The translations under genes were made by a program, and so were the position numbers. 34,228 nucleotides of DNA. It comes from Chara braunii. Its lineage: Eukaryota > Streptophyta > Charophyceae > Charales > Characeae. Positions 9,019 through 19,228 of this stretch are shown here, piece by piece. The stretch is from positions 492,393 to 526,620 of the forward strand of contig BFEA01000324.1 in the NCBI GenBank assembly GCA_003427395.1, read 5' to 3'. The notes beneath the pieces are model-generated. The model had not been told where the DNA came from. It ran no database searches and worked only from the letters and a program-made list of their open reading frames with translations. Each line of letters opens with the position of its first letter. Within the stretch, counting starts at the first letter, position 1.

Positions 9019-10488
9019 CTACTTCTTGCCACGTGGAAGGACTGCCACTTGCTCGTACTTGGGTCCGTTCGCTGACTTAAGTTCCTTCCACGAAATGATT
9101 TCTTCAACCTTAGGTACCTTAGCAGGGCGATGCAGACGTGCCAACCCGTCCGCGTTGCCGTGCCTCTCAGTCTTTCGATGGATGATGTTGAAGTCGTATT
9201 CCTGTAGGCGCATCGCCCATCGTCCAATCATAACCGTAAAATTAGTGAGCTTCTTGAGAGCCAATAATGACTCGTGATTGGTTACAAGGAGGAACTTCTG
9301 TCCGTAAAGATACGGATGGAAGTGTTGAATTCCCCAGACCACTGCGTAACATTCACCTTGTGGGGCCGAATCGTTCCTCCACTCGTTTGGCACCGTGTGT
9401 GATGCGTACTCGATGACGTGTTCTCGATCATCGTTCCCCTTTTGCGCTAGAATAGCGGAGATCCCGTCCGACTGCCAGTCCGTGATAAGAATAAACTGCT
9501 TCGTAGGGTCCGGCCGGATCAAAATAGGTGTCGTCGCCAAGGCGTCCTTGAGGGTGGTGAAGGCCTGTTCGCACTCTGCATCCCAACTGAGGGGCTGGTC
9601 TTTTCGTAGCAGGTTTGTCAGAGGTCGTGCAATTGAGGCGAAGCCCTTGATGAAGCGACGATAGTACGATGCCAGCCCCAGGAAAGCTCGAACCTGCGTC
9701 ACTGACGTGGGGAAAGGAGCAACTCTCACCGCCGCGACTTTCCTCGAGTCTGGTCGCAATCCTCCACGTGTCACCACGTAACCCAAGAACGAGATTTCCG
9801 AGAGGAAAAACTCGCTCTTCTCGAGCACGATTTTGAACCCAACGTCTCTCAGAGCTCCCATCGTCCACTCGATGTGCTGTGCATGCCCGTGATAGGTCTC
9901 TGAGTAGACGAGAATGTCGTCCATGTACACGATGACACAAAAGTTAATCATCCCCTGAGTGAGCCGCGTCTTGTTGACGAAGTTCTGGAACGTCACGTTC
10001 ATAGCCCGCTGAAACGTGGCAGGCGCGTTGCAAATCCCCATCGGACACCGAACCCACTGCCACGTGCCTTCAAACAGTATGAAGGCCGTTTTCGGTCGAT
10101 CTTCCTCCTTAACCAGAATGTGATGGAAGTCGTGACGAATATCAAATTTACTAAAATAATTAGCACATCCAATCGCATCCAGCAAATCATCAATCCTGGG
10201 AAGGGGGTACACATCTTTAATCGTGATGCCATTCAGCTTGCGATAATCGATGCATATGCGAATTGATCCGTTCTTCTTCGACACTAATACTACCGAGAAC
10301 GACCATGGCCCAGTGGCGGGTTCGATCCATCAATTGACTTCGAACTTCCGGATGCACTGAAGGGCTGTTCTCCGTTCTACCAGGGAGTATCCGTAGGGCT
10401 TACAGTGAATCGGGGGATGGTTTCCGGTTTGTATCTCGTGCTGTATGACTAACGACAGTCCACTGTCTGTGTCTGTCATACTAATCGC
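9019..10488 (-). pseudogene. Reverse transcriptase and RNase H (Ty3/Gypsy pol)
   Basis: Copies element RNA into DNA and degrades the template. The RT part shows IRICIDYRKLNGITIKDVYPL, FSKFDIRHDFHHILV, CPMGICNAPATFQRAM and the catalytic VYMDDILVYS (YMDD intact). The connection has FLGYVVTRGG and VRAFLGLASYYRRFI. RNase H shows LITDWQSDG, the Glu of QGECYAVVWGI, then VTNHESL (normally TDH; Asp to Asn at 9277-9279) and NADGLARL. An in-frame TGA at 10330-10332 separates the first 50 residues (GNHPPIHCKPYGYSLVERR) from the rest. Another TGA at 10489-10491 lies upstream. Confidence 0.92.
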
Positions 10489-10755
10489 TCATTTGTATTC
10501 TTTTATAATTTCCGCGATTCGGTGATGGATCTCCTCAGGTACGTATTGGGGCACGTGCAACTCGTACAACTCATCCCATATCCGTACATCGATATGTTTC
10601 GTACTCACCCGCTTAGTGTTTTCGGGTGGGGGAGCGGAAATAAACGAATTATCCGATTGCCAAGAGAATACCGTGGCCATCATCTGTGTGTCCTGTTCCT
10701 GAATGACTACGTGTTTTTCTGGTGTTATTCCGTCTCGAACATCCTGCCATGGCAC
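10489..10755 (-). pseudogene. Pol segment between protease and reverse transcriptase
   Basis: An 88-residue frame in line with RT, including YVPEEIHHRIAEIIKEYK just before the RT start region. It corresponds to the linker that precedes the RT fingers in Ty3/Gypsy polyproteins. No catalytic motif. Confidence 0.6.
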
Positions 10756-10841
10756 GGGTTTCGTTGCGATTTTGATTCCAACCCAGTTTCGAGGCGCTCA
10801 AGGGGTTCCAAAGAATTGGTCTCCGCCTCTAAGCGTAATAA

Positions 10842-11264
10842 TCATATCTCTTTTGCAGGTGTCAAAAGAGATCGTGGGAGATTTGTGATGTCGCAGTAGT
10901 GTCTTTTGTCATTATATCGTGCAAGTAAGGGGGAGATACCTTCGTATAGGGTTCGAGGGGGGTCCAAAGAATCGATCATCCTCGAAATTTGTACGAGGGG
11001 TTCACCCATAATCATGGCTTGCATTCTTTGTAGATTCTGATCAGTCAGGCTTAGTGATTTCGTGTTTGATCGATGTACGGGGTAACAGATACGTTGTTGC
11101 GCCATTTCTAGAATTATTGGGCCGTCTTCGTCACTGTTGTTTGCGTCCTTCAGAGATTGCCCTCCGTCAGCTGAGCTATCCCAGGTAATCACGAGAAGAG
11201 TTCCCGCCATTATTGGAGAAACTCGCGGGGTTACGTTAGTCGTGGTTCGAAGAGTCAGTCTCAT
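10842..11264 (-). pseudogene. Linker ORF between protease and RT, unknown fold
   Basis: A 140-residue frame (starts MRLTLRTTTNVTPRVSPIMA) continues the gag-pol order. It contains an acidic stretch (DANNSDEDGPIILEMAQQ) and RMIDSLDPPRTLYEGISPLL. I do not recognise a domain. Confidence 0.5.
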
Positions 11265-11333
11265 AGGTAGAACATAGGGTTTTCCTCCTGTGTTTCGGAG
11301 GACAATCGATCGCCTCTCGAAGTCCAGATTGGC

Positions 11334-11684
11334 TCACAAGGCCACCAGGGCGGGAAGGCCAAAAGGGACGTCGTAAGTACTTACATCTAAAACTACGACA
11401 TCTCCCCAAGCATGTACTTTCCCTAATCGAAAAGCAACATTGGTCATTTGTCCCACCGTTTTAATCTTCTCTTCATCTACTGAAACGAGATGTTCTTTTT
11501 TCGTAAGCATGACTAAATCATTTTTTCTTCCTGCCCTTTCAACTACCCGTAATGAGATAGCTAGGACAACGGCCCCGGAATCAATGATAGCGTTGCACGG
11601 GATTCCCCATACCTCGATATCGCATTCTGCGGATTTCCATGATATTGGTTTTATCTGTAGGAAATGATCATCTTTTTTAATCAA
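11334..11684 (-). pseudogene. Retropepsin-like aspartic protease
   Basis: Processes the gag-pol polyprotein. The frame (116 residues) has CNAIIDSGAVVLAIS with D35-S36-G37-A38 as the active-site motif. The rest is beta-rich (MTNVAFRLGKVHAWGDVVVLDVSTYDVPFGLPAL), including the typical late GLP. A stop separates it from gag upstream and from the next segment. The DSGA motif itself is intact. Confidence 0.85.
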
Positions 11685-11774
11685 TCCTAATCATATCGGA
11701 TCTGAAGTACCTGCTGCATTTTTATCTGGCGTGGGATTTCTTGCTTTTGTGCTCGTTGTTCGGGCAAGGGCGAA

Positions 11775-12341
11775 TCATTTTCGATTCGCCTTGCAATGTT
11801 GCAGCATCCGTTCGTCGGCTTGTTCCGATATCGAAAGTAGATGACCGATCGGAAGAGGGATCCGATGATCCACGGCTCGAACGATGTTGAGAACATCGAT
11901 TTCCCCCGGGACGAAGGTGGGTCCTCCCGACTCCATTTCCCCTGGAGAAGGTCGCCACTCCGCCACTTCTCTTTGTTCTGGCGCCGGTCTAATGGTTCCA
12001 ATCATCCCGAGCCCCGGGTAACCACGCGTTATATACTGATCCAATGGAATAAGCTCAGCGGCTTCCTCCATTGTAGCTAACGTGCTTCCTCCTCCTTCCA
12101 TTTCTTCCATTAATGCTCCTACACGTCCGGGCCCGTTAGCAATTGGAGTTGCTGCTACCGACGCAGCCCCGACTCGTGGTTGTGGGGGTCGATGCGGACA
12201 ATCCCGAGCTATTTGTCCTGCTTGATGACATGTGTAACAGACATTCAAGTTGCCAGGAATCCCTGCGGGAGGCAGTACCAGAGGCAATCCGTGTTGAATC
12301 GGGGCGACACGCACCGCGATTGGTCGCATCGACCTCATCAT
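11775..12341 (-). pseudogene. Gag C-terminal part with degenerate zinc knuckle
   Basis: A 188-residue frame contains CYTCHQAGQIARDC: C35-x2-C38-x4-Q43-x4-C48. The usual CCHC knuckle has His at the third position; here it is Gln. The rest is Pro/Gly/Glu-rich. It is joined to the capsid part by two frame changes: at about 12414-12423 (into a frame reading LVTLIQESKKRTAGTQRANR) and at about 12340. Confidence 0.75.
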
Positions 12342-13145
12342 TGCCTCTATTCGCGCGTTGTGTGCCGGCTGTTCTTTTTTTGCTTTCCTGAATCAGAGTG
12401 ACTAGTGTCTTGGTTAGTTCCAATAAGAGGAGTCATTCGGTCGTGAGGAACTCTCGATCGGAGGCAAGGGTGCTGTCATTAGAGGAACGGGCATGCTTGT
12501 AATCGCACTCGGGACCGGTCGTTTGGGACTAATCTGTCCTAGATAGGTGACGGGGCCCGACACAAACCCCATGTTTTCGAATTTGTTCTGTAGTGCAGTC
12601 AATTCATTTTTAGCTCTCGCTAGTTCAGACAAGTCTCCTTCCTGAAGGTAGTCTTCCCCTTCTAGGAAACTCGCAGCGAACTTTAGTTTCATTTCCTCTG
12701 CGGCTGTCATGATCTGTTGCAGCGTGTGATTGATAGGGGAAAACTGGTTTCGCAGTTTCGCCCTCATCGTTCGGCTGCGAAGTCCGTCGATGAACAAATC
12801 TTTGCCTACTTGTTCGCCTCGTTCCGTTTTTACGAACATTCGATAGAATCGGTTCCGGTACTCAGTAGCAGAGTCGAGAGGTTTTTGAACTCGGTCTTTA
12901 ATCATAAAAAGTACATGTTCCGGGTGGATGTAATCGAATCAATTCAAGAAATCTCGCTCGAATGTCGGGAGATCGACCCATACGCAGGTGCTAAACCAAT
13001 GATGGGCGTCCTCTTCCAATCGTGCGGGGATATTTACCTGCGCCTCGTTATCATCATACTGCTGAGCTCGGAGCGTGGCCAACCATGCTCCAGCAAGGTG
13101 ATGAGCGGGATCGAACAGATAGAGATCGGGTGGCGTTGTCGCTTC
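12342..13145 (-). pseudogene. Gag capsid region (retrotransposon gag domain)
   Basis: From the junction at 13145 the minus strand reads TPPDLYLFDPAHHLAGAWLA, then EEDAHHWFSTCVWVDLPTFERDF, an in-frame TGA (12939-12941), then HPEHVLFMIKDRVQKPLDSA...YRNRFYRMF. This matches the retrotransposon gag family (HWF...F...F pattern). Its N-terminus is missing here because the nested LTR element begins at 13146; the first about 30 codons lie at 19120-19210. Confidence 0.8.
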
Positions 13146-13328
13146 GTATCACTGTGTATGATTACCTATAAATCTCGGCCTCAATGGTCGAAAAGTTTGC
13201 TTTACGACGTTATGCTAAAAAATTCTCACTTTTCAATCCAGACTATCTCCGGCACGGCAACTGGCGTTGATATTGTGTCGAATGCAAAGTCATGAGCAAA
13301 TACCCTTGTAAGGGTGTTTGCTCCGACA
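13146..13328 (-). repeat. 3' LTR of nested element (left copy)
   Basis: 183 bp matching 18937-19119 with about 12 differences by hand count. The outer end contains a hairpin AGCAAATACCCTT-gta-AGGGTGTTTGCT. A semi-purine-rich AATGGGGTATGGGAAAAC (minus strand) abuts it internally and could be the polypurine tract. Confidence 0.85.
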
Positions 13329-15903
13329 GTTTTCCCATACCCCATTAAGCGACGTCCCCGTCGCTGGGGAAACTAGATGCAAACAAAGGCCTTCTGAGGC
13401 GACAAGTTGTCAAAATCCGATTTCCTGGATGAAGTTGCGGTTTGAAGACCCTCACTGTCCCCCTTGGTGTGTCTATACTGCCAGGATTTTAACCTGGGTC
13501 TCCCACATATCCAAAAATGACAATTCCAAGAAAATATTATTCCATATAAACCCGAGTGAGGATACTGGATCCGTACTACAGTCGCGGACGTCACCAAGGA
13601 AGACAATGATAGCTCCTCCGCCCAAGTTTGGACTTGATTTGCCAGGATTTCGTTGGGTGTCCGAGGAGTTAGAAATCAAAATTAAATCTCACCCTTTGGA
13701 CGCGGGTCTTAACCTAAGTCAGATTTTACCGTCCCACCCGAAGTCTAATGCGAGGGGATCGGCAACCTTGGCCTCAACCCACCACAGCCGGTTGATCAGA
13801 TCGAAACTGCGGCCCACCGCGTTGTTATTTTAGCGGTGGTTCCCTTATTGGTTACGCAATATCGGGTAAAATTCTGCTATCATTCTAGACCTGACTCTTG
13901 ATCCCTCCGATATCTACCTCAACCAATTCTATCATTAAGGAGGCTCCCCCTCAGGTTTCATTTGTAGGCCGTAATCGGAAGGCCTGCTGCCTGGTTATAC
14001 TTTGTCAGCAACCCACGCTGGGAGTTACGTCCCAACGATATCAATTTTCCACCATAGGCTTGGTAATTTCAGTCCCTGAGACTGACCTCCTAGAGTGGAT
14101 GAACGATGATCTTTTAAAATATATATAAAAACAATTTGACCAAAGAATTTTTCTCCCCTCGTCAGTTTGGATGAATGAATCACATTGAATATCTATATAC
14201 AAAAAATTTCACCAATAAGAATAAATTATCATGATTGTCATATTGTCACTGAACGAGGGGCATCGTCGGAGCCACTTAGGGGCCGTGTCTCCCAGACCTC
14301 GATCACAGGTTGGACAGACACACGTCTCGGGGATCTTCAACCAATAGGAAAGTCAACCAAATATCCATAAAGAAAGTTTTAAAAGTATTTGTTTGACTTT
14401 CTGTCTTGTCAGAAGGCAGAAAAAAAAACATTCATTCCATTCACAACATACATTTCCTTGTCTTGCAGGGTTGCTCAAACATATCAAAAATTTTGACTTT
14501 CTCATACCCCATTTTTAGGGTCTTTTTAAAAAATAACCATATAAGACAAAGCATGGAAAATACTGACCAATAATGCCAAAACACTTTCAAACTGTATGTA
14601 TCACATTTCATCCTGTATTTCTTGAACACTTAGGCGTTTTTCTGAGCATCCTAGTTCAAGACTTGATAGCGCAGTTAACATACACACCCAAGATACACAC
14701 TTCATCAATCAAAACCAGACACAGGACCAACTCAAACGTGAATTTCAAAGTGAAAAGTGTTCATTGTTGGCATACCCCATAGATAGAAATCATATATGAC
14801 TCAGGAGAAAAAAAACTAGTCGAGCCCATAACGTCGATCCAAAAACAATTCTGAAATTCGAGTCGCATGTCTCTCTTACCCTCTATTGTTTAAGGTACAC
14901 ATGCTGAGTCAGAAAAGTATAAGAGAGTTAACAGAATCTCATAACACCTCATATATCGGAGTACATACTCTATAACATCTCATTTATTCTATTTACTGAA
15001 GTACATTATTGCATCTGAGTAGGGAAATAAATAATAAACATATCTCAGATCTTATCTCACACTCGACTATTAGAGTATAATATTTTATATGAAGAAAGGA
15101 AAATGTGAGAGTCTTATTATAGAACTTAGAAGAAAGAATCAAAAAGTCGTTCATCTACCAGTTAGGCGCAAATCTTTCTTGATACCCCCATGTTAAGCCC
15201 TAACTACTTAAATAACTGGTATGTGAACCTTTCTTAGGTCTGCTTCAGTTGCCCCTAGGTTCCGCTCAGACAGACAAACGTCCAGCAAGCATCTCTCAAA
15301 ACAAAACCTCTCCTTCCGTCGCTTCCGATAATATTTTTCATGAAAGGCAGTTTTCAAATCATCCCTTTCTAACATTGTCCATTTCCAACGTCAAAGACCA
15401 TTCAAAAGGCATGTGATAATATACTTACGATAATAATGCACTTGCAATTTTTGAATATTGAATGTCATGAATTATCATAATGATTGTTACTTATAGTAGG
15501 GATATATTGTCATAGTGATAACAATAATCAATAATTTTACTAGTTTAGTAAGTAAATAGTATTAGTAAGCGCAGAGACAAGTTTGACTGACATATGCGTG
15601 CATAGTGATGATGAGAAACTTATGGTAACTGTTACGACAGACAACAATTATGATGTGGTCAATAAGTTCTCCAACGATAAATGCTTTAGATACAAAAATA
15701 ATGAAAGTACTACATTCTACTCCCTGGGCTTTGACAGGAGTATATTGTGTCAAGGGGCAGTGTAATCCCTTAAAAGGGCTAACATCTTAGACTCCTGAGC
15801 CCCGCTCAAGAATCAAGCTTCACTGCTTCACCCTCTGATTCCAAAAGTAGTTCCTTAGGACACGTTTTATTTTTATTTTTATTTTTTTTTTCAACCTGTT
15901 TTT
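13329..15903. other. Non-coding AT-rich interior of nested element
   Basis: About 2.6 kb with only short frames. Poor in GC from about 14.1 kb onward. No domain, tRNA or clear TIR was seen. A small palindrome (AGCGACG-tccc-CGTCGCT) lies near 13348-13365. Confidence 0.55.
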
Positions 15904-16392
15904 TCAGCCACTTCAGGTCATTCCAGGAGTTTCAGGTGTTGGGGACCTGAAACCGTTGAAGTGGTTGAAGCTTCTGAAAAGGGTTTCAGGTACCCCCATT
16001 CAACCATTTGGATGGGGTACCTGAAACCCCTTTCAGAAGCTTCAGCCACTTCAAGTCATTTCAGGAATTTCAGGTAGGGACCTGAAACCGCTGAAGTGGC
16101 TGAAGCTTCTGAAAGGGGTTTTAGGTACCCCATCCAAATGGTTGAATGAGGGTACCTGAAACCCCTTTCAGAAGCTTCAGCCACTTCAGGTCATTTCAGG
16201 AATTTCAGGTGGGGACCTGAAACCGCTGAAGTGGCTGAAGCTTTTGAAANNNNNNNNNNNNNNNNNNNNTTTGAAAGGGGTTTGAGGTACCCCAATCCAA
16301 CCATTTGGATGGGGGTCCCTGAAACCCCTTTCAGAAGCTTCAGCCACTTCAGGTCATTTCAGGACTTTCAGGTGGGGACCTGAAGTGCTGAA
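15904..16392. repeat. Tandem array of palindromic units (about 137-bp period)
   Basis: The motif CAGCCACTTCARGTCATT starts at 15905, 16043, 16178 and 16341. Each unit contains two inverted repeats: CAGCCACTTCAG with CTGAAGTGGCTG, and GAAGCTTCTGAAAGGGG with CCCCTTTCAGAAGCTTC. Single strands could fold into alternating hairpins. A 20-N gap lies inside, so the copy number is uncertain. Confidence 0.9.
16250..16269. other. Assembly gap (20 N)
   Basis: Twenty undetermined bases within the palindromic array. Unresolved hairpins or collapsed repeat copies are the likely cause. Confidence 0.99.
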
Positions 16393-17982
16393 AGTGACCT
16401 GTAAATAGTGTTTGTTGTTAACCATCTCTCCAGGATCCATATCCCATCTCGTGCAGATAAACCCACTTGACACATTGTTAAAGATAGCTGGGGCATCACC
16501 CCCTGCTTCCTTGTGGCAGGTAGTAGTCGCCTCCTTCACAGACCATAGTCTAACAAGGCTCAAATACTTTCCTCCTTGTTAATAGTAATGTAGTCACCTC
16601 TCCTCAAAGGGTTAGGTGACAACACCCCACTGTGGGCCAGGAACATAGTTCCGGCGTGGGTCTCACTACTATTTCTGAAGACAAGTTTATAGCTCCTTCA
16701 AGCCATCTTTAAGGGAAAGGATAAATTAGAATTGCAACTCCCTCAAGAGCAGATTCTACACATTGACCACTTCTCGAGATAATCTCTTCTCTCAAGAAGT
16801 TGGTCACTCCATTCACCTTCGCCCCCGCGTCGAACGTGGATTCTGCGTAGCACCTCTGCTTTTTATAAGGAGAGCAATCAACCATATAGGTTCAAGTGAA
16901 ATAGACATAGATGAATAATCATACTTGATTAACTCATAAGGATGAATTTAGGCGTACAGTCTTAAATAAATAAACTCAGATGGGTGACTTAGGCGAGTAA
17001 CCGTGAATAAAAATGCATCAGATAGATAGTCTCATATGAATAGTATTAAATATGCTTGACTCAAATAACTTGGCACGAATGAATAATTTTAGATAGATAA
17101 ACTCAATGAATGGTCTTAAAATGAAGGAATTTAAACGCTTAGATTCAGGCAGATGATCTTGGAGTAGATGATTCTTAACAGATAGCCTCATACCTGAATC
17201 TTGTAACTAAGTTAAACATAAGCAGGATGATTCAACACCAAACTCCTCACTGCCTTACCGACTGTACTCAAGATCAGAAGCTTTTGACTGCCCCTTATAG
17301 ACGAAATCGTTTCCCACGAAAGGACTCGACTTACATTGACTATTTTCTAACACTGAACTTTTATTAAGAACCCACAGCAAATGAGGTTCCCTACTGACTC
17401 TACCTATATTTAGCCCTCCTAATATCCCTAGGTATGTCGTCTACTTATTGACTTGTTACTAGAACTCTCCTTCCCTTCTCTTGCTATAGCCGATTGATTG
17501 GTATTTTTACTTATGAAGAGAAATTTGAGTCTATTCAAGACGAAAACCCATAGGAATTGCCTCATACTCATCTAGATTGCTTATCCCTAAGGAGGTGCTA
17601 ACATCTTTCCTCAACCCCCTGTTTTCTTCCAAGACGGATAACCCCTTCGTTATGGGCATTGTTACTGACAAGAGAAGAAGTATAGAAATCATCGTGACCT
17701 ATTCCCCCTCGAGGGTGTTTTTGTATGATGACCTAGACAAGTACTAAATCATTACTTATCCTGGTCAAGCTTCGTGTTGACGGGACGACATCTTTAAATG
17801 ATCCCTTTGTACAATAGGTATGAAATCAGCCCCCATAATTCTACCTGACATAGGAAGAGTAGTGTCAGGGTGATACATAACCGATGATCCGCAGGTGCAG
17901 CCTGAGACACTACGGGAGGGTCAGGCACATGCGGCGGCGGTGGAAGAGCAGGTCGAGGTGGCTGAGGAAGGACAGTCAACTG
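16393..17982. other. Non-coding interior of nested element
   Basis: About 1.6 kb, AT-rich, with many short frames and no recognised domain. The stretch 16900-17230 has loosely repeated words (ATAGAT, GAATAATC, CTCAGATG), possibly a worn tandem repeat. Confidence 0.5.
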
Positions 17983-18297
17983 CTAAAGCCGACGTGCCAT
18001 AAAAGAAGAGGGAGAAGTATATTCCATTGGATAAGTACGAGGAGGCAGTTCGAATCGTGGGGGCGGAGCGCCGTAATGTTGTTTGTACTTATATGAATAA
18101 TAGGTCATCCTTCCAGGGGACGGCGTGCGTTCGCGCAAGTCTTCCCGATGTCGATGCAATCTCACCCCTTTCCACTTTTCCTCCTCTTCCTCTTCTTCTT
18201 CTTGTTCCTCTTTTTCCCTTGTCAAATCAATAGTCTTTTCGACGGCCTTCCCTTGTCGTTCACCCCTTCGTCTTCCAGTTTCTGAACCCCGTGGCAT
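17983..18297 (-). pseudogene. Gag-like charged ORF of the nested element
   Basis: 104 codons starting MPRGSETGRRRGERQGKAVE, with a Glu-rich run (KEEQEEEEEEEEKW) and a Pro/Tyr-rich end. After the stop the sequence continues as a Pro-rich stretch (LPQPPRPALPPPPHVPDPP) down to about 17860. It starts about 610 nt downstream of the primer-binding site, where gag is expected. No zinc knuckle or capsid motif was seen, so gag identity rests on position only. Confidence 0.4.
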
Positions 18298-18907
18298 GGC
18301 TAGAGAAAGGTATTACTCGTCGCTCCTTCCTAGCCACCTACCGATTAAGGTATCGCCTATGTATAGTGATACGTACCCTTTATTAAGGAATCCCAATTTT
18401 GTAGCGTAATATAATCTACTTAACTACTTATCTATAAAATCTTAATTAAAGACTTCAGAAGCAGGAATACGCGAGGTTAATGTAGAAAGGAAAAATATTA
18501 TGGTCGGAAGGAATTAGGACAGTCGAAAACTTCTCGCGCAGATTCGGCGAGAACTCGTCAAATCCTATTGTCTTCGATCAACTCATCCACTATCCCTACC
18601 GATTCTGCTTTTATGAAGACTTCACGGTCCTTAACCGCCACTTGCATACTCTCCCCCATGAACAAACTCAAGAGCAACGACTTCCTTGGGAAAATGACAG
18701 AAGTGTCGACTAAGGTTCACAAGGCTCTAATACTCCTCTTATCTCAAGAGGAGCTCTTACTTATAGATCATCAATTATCCCTATTAGCTATCTTACTAAC
18801 TAGTGAAAGCCACATGGCATTGTACTTCTTCTTTTTTTTGTTTTGCTAGGGTTTCAATTAACCATACCCATGTCCGTTCACATAGGACCCCGTCAGGCAA
18901 CCAAAGG
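18298..18907. other. Leader region of nested element
   Basis: Lies between the primer-binding site and the gag-like ORF on the minus strand. No structure beyond short T-rich tracts was recognised. Confidence 0.45.
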
Positions 18908-18925
18908 TCCCCGGCAACGGCGCCA
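18908..18925 (-). promoter_or_regulatory. Primer-binding site, tRNA-Asp type
   Basis: The minus strand reads TGGCGCCGTTGCCGGGGA. The plus strand is the CCA-terminated 3' end expected of tRNA-Asp. It starts reverse transcription 11 nt inside the 5' LTR and fixes the orientation of the nested element. Confidence 0.85.
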
Positions 18926-18936
18926 CCTATCGCGCC

Positions 18937-19119
18937 GTATCACTGTGTATGATGACCTAGAAATCTCGGCCTCAATGGTCGAGAAGTTTGCTTTACGACA
19001 TTATGCCAAAAAATTCTCACTTTTCACTCCAGACTGTCTCCGGCTTGGCAACTGGGGTTGATACTGTATCGAATGCAAAGTCATGAGCAAATACCCTTGT
19101 AAGGGTGTTTGCTCCGACA
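18937..19119 (-). repeat. 5' LTR of nested element (right copy)
   Basis: The partner of 13146-13328. The minus strand starts TGTCGGAGC at 19119. The inner end is defined only by where the two copies stop matching (…GTGATACG), so it may be a few bases off; a TG...CA reading would end at 18944. Confidence 0.85.
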
Positions 19120-19210
19120 ACGTCATAGGAGCCCGTGCTCGTGGTGGAAATTGATTAGGATTTTGTTGTGGATTCGGATTCTATTGGGGATTCTGTTGAC
19201 TAGCGTTCAT
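19120..19210 (-). pseudogene. Gag N-terminus of the host element, cut off by the nested insertion
   Basis: The minus strand reads MNASQQNPQ, an in-frame TAG, then NPNPQQNPNQFPPRARAPMT, and hits the nested LTR at 19119. Gln/Asn/Pro-rich N-termini are common in gag. The frame fits the resumed gag at 13145 (…EATTPPDLYLF) if the nested element is ignored. The start codon is only 18 nt from the LTR edge. Confidence 0.7.
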
Positions 19211-19228
19211 GTTGACCGCCCGTCACGA

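Larger units (their letters stand above)
13146..19119 (-). mobile_element. Nested non-autonomous LTR element
   Basis: About 5.97 kb bounded by 183-bp LTRs, inserted in the host element's gag. On the minus strand it starts TGTCGGAGCAAACACC, and directly inside the 5' LTR is TGGCGCCGTTGCCGGGGA, complementary to the 3' end of tRNA-Asp. No RT, RNase H, protease or integrase motif was found in the 5.6-kb interior. Only a gag-like charged frame (17983-18297) is visible, so it probably depended on other elements. The interior is noticeably AT-rich. A clean target-site duplication could not be defined. Confidence 0.82.

Noticed and set aside
15904-16392. CRISPR-like array
   Set aside because: Units are continuous palindromic repeats without unique spacers, and the genome is eukaryotic.
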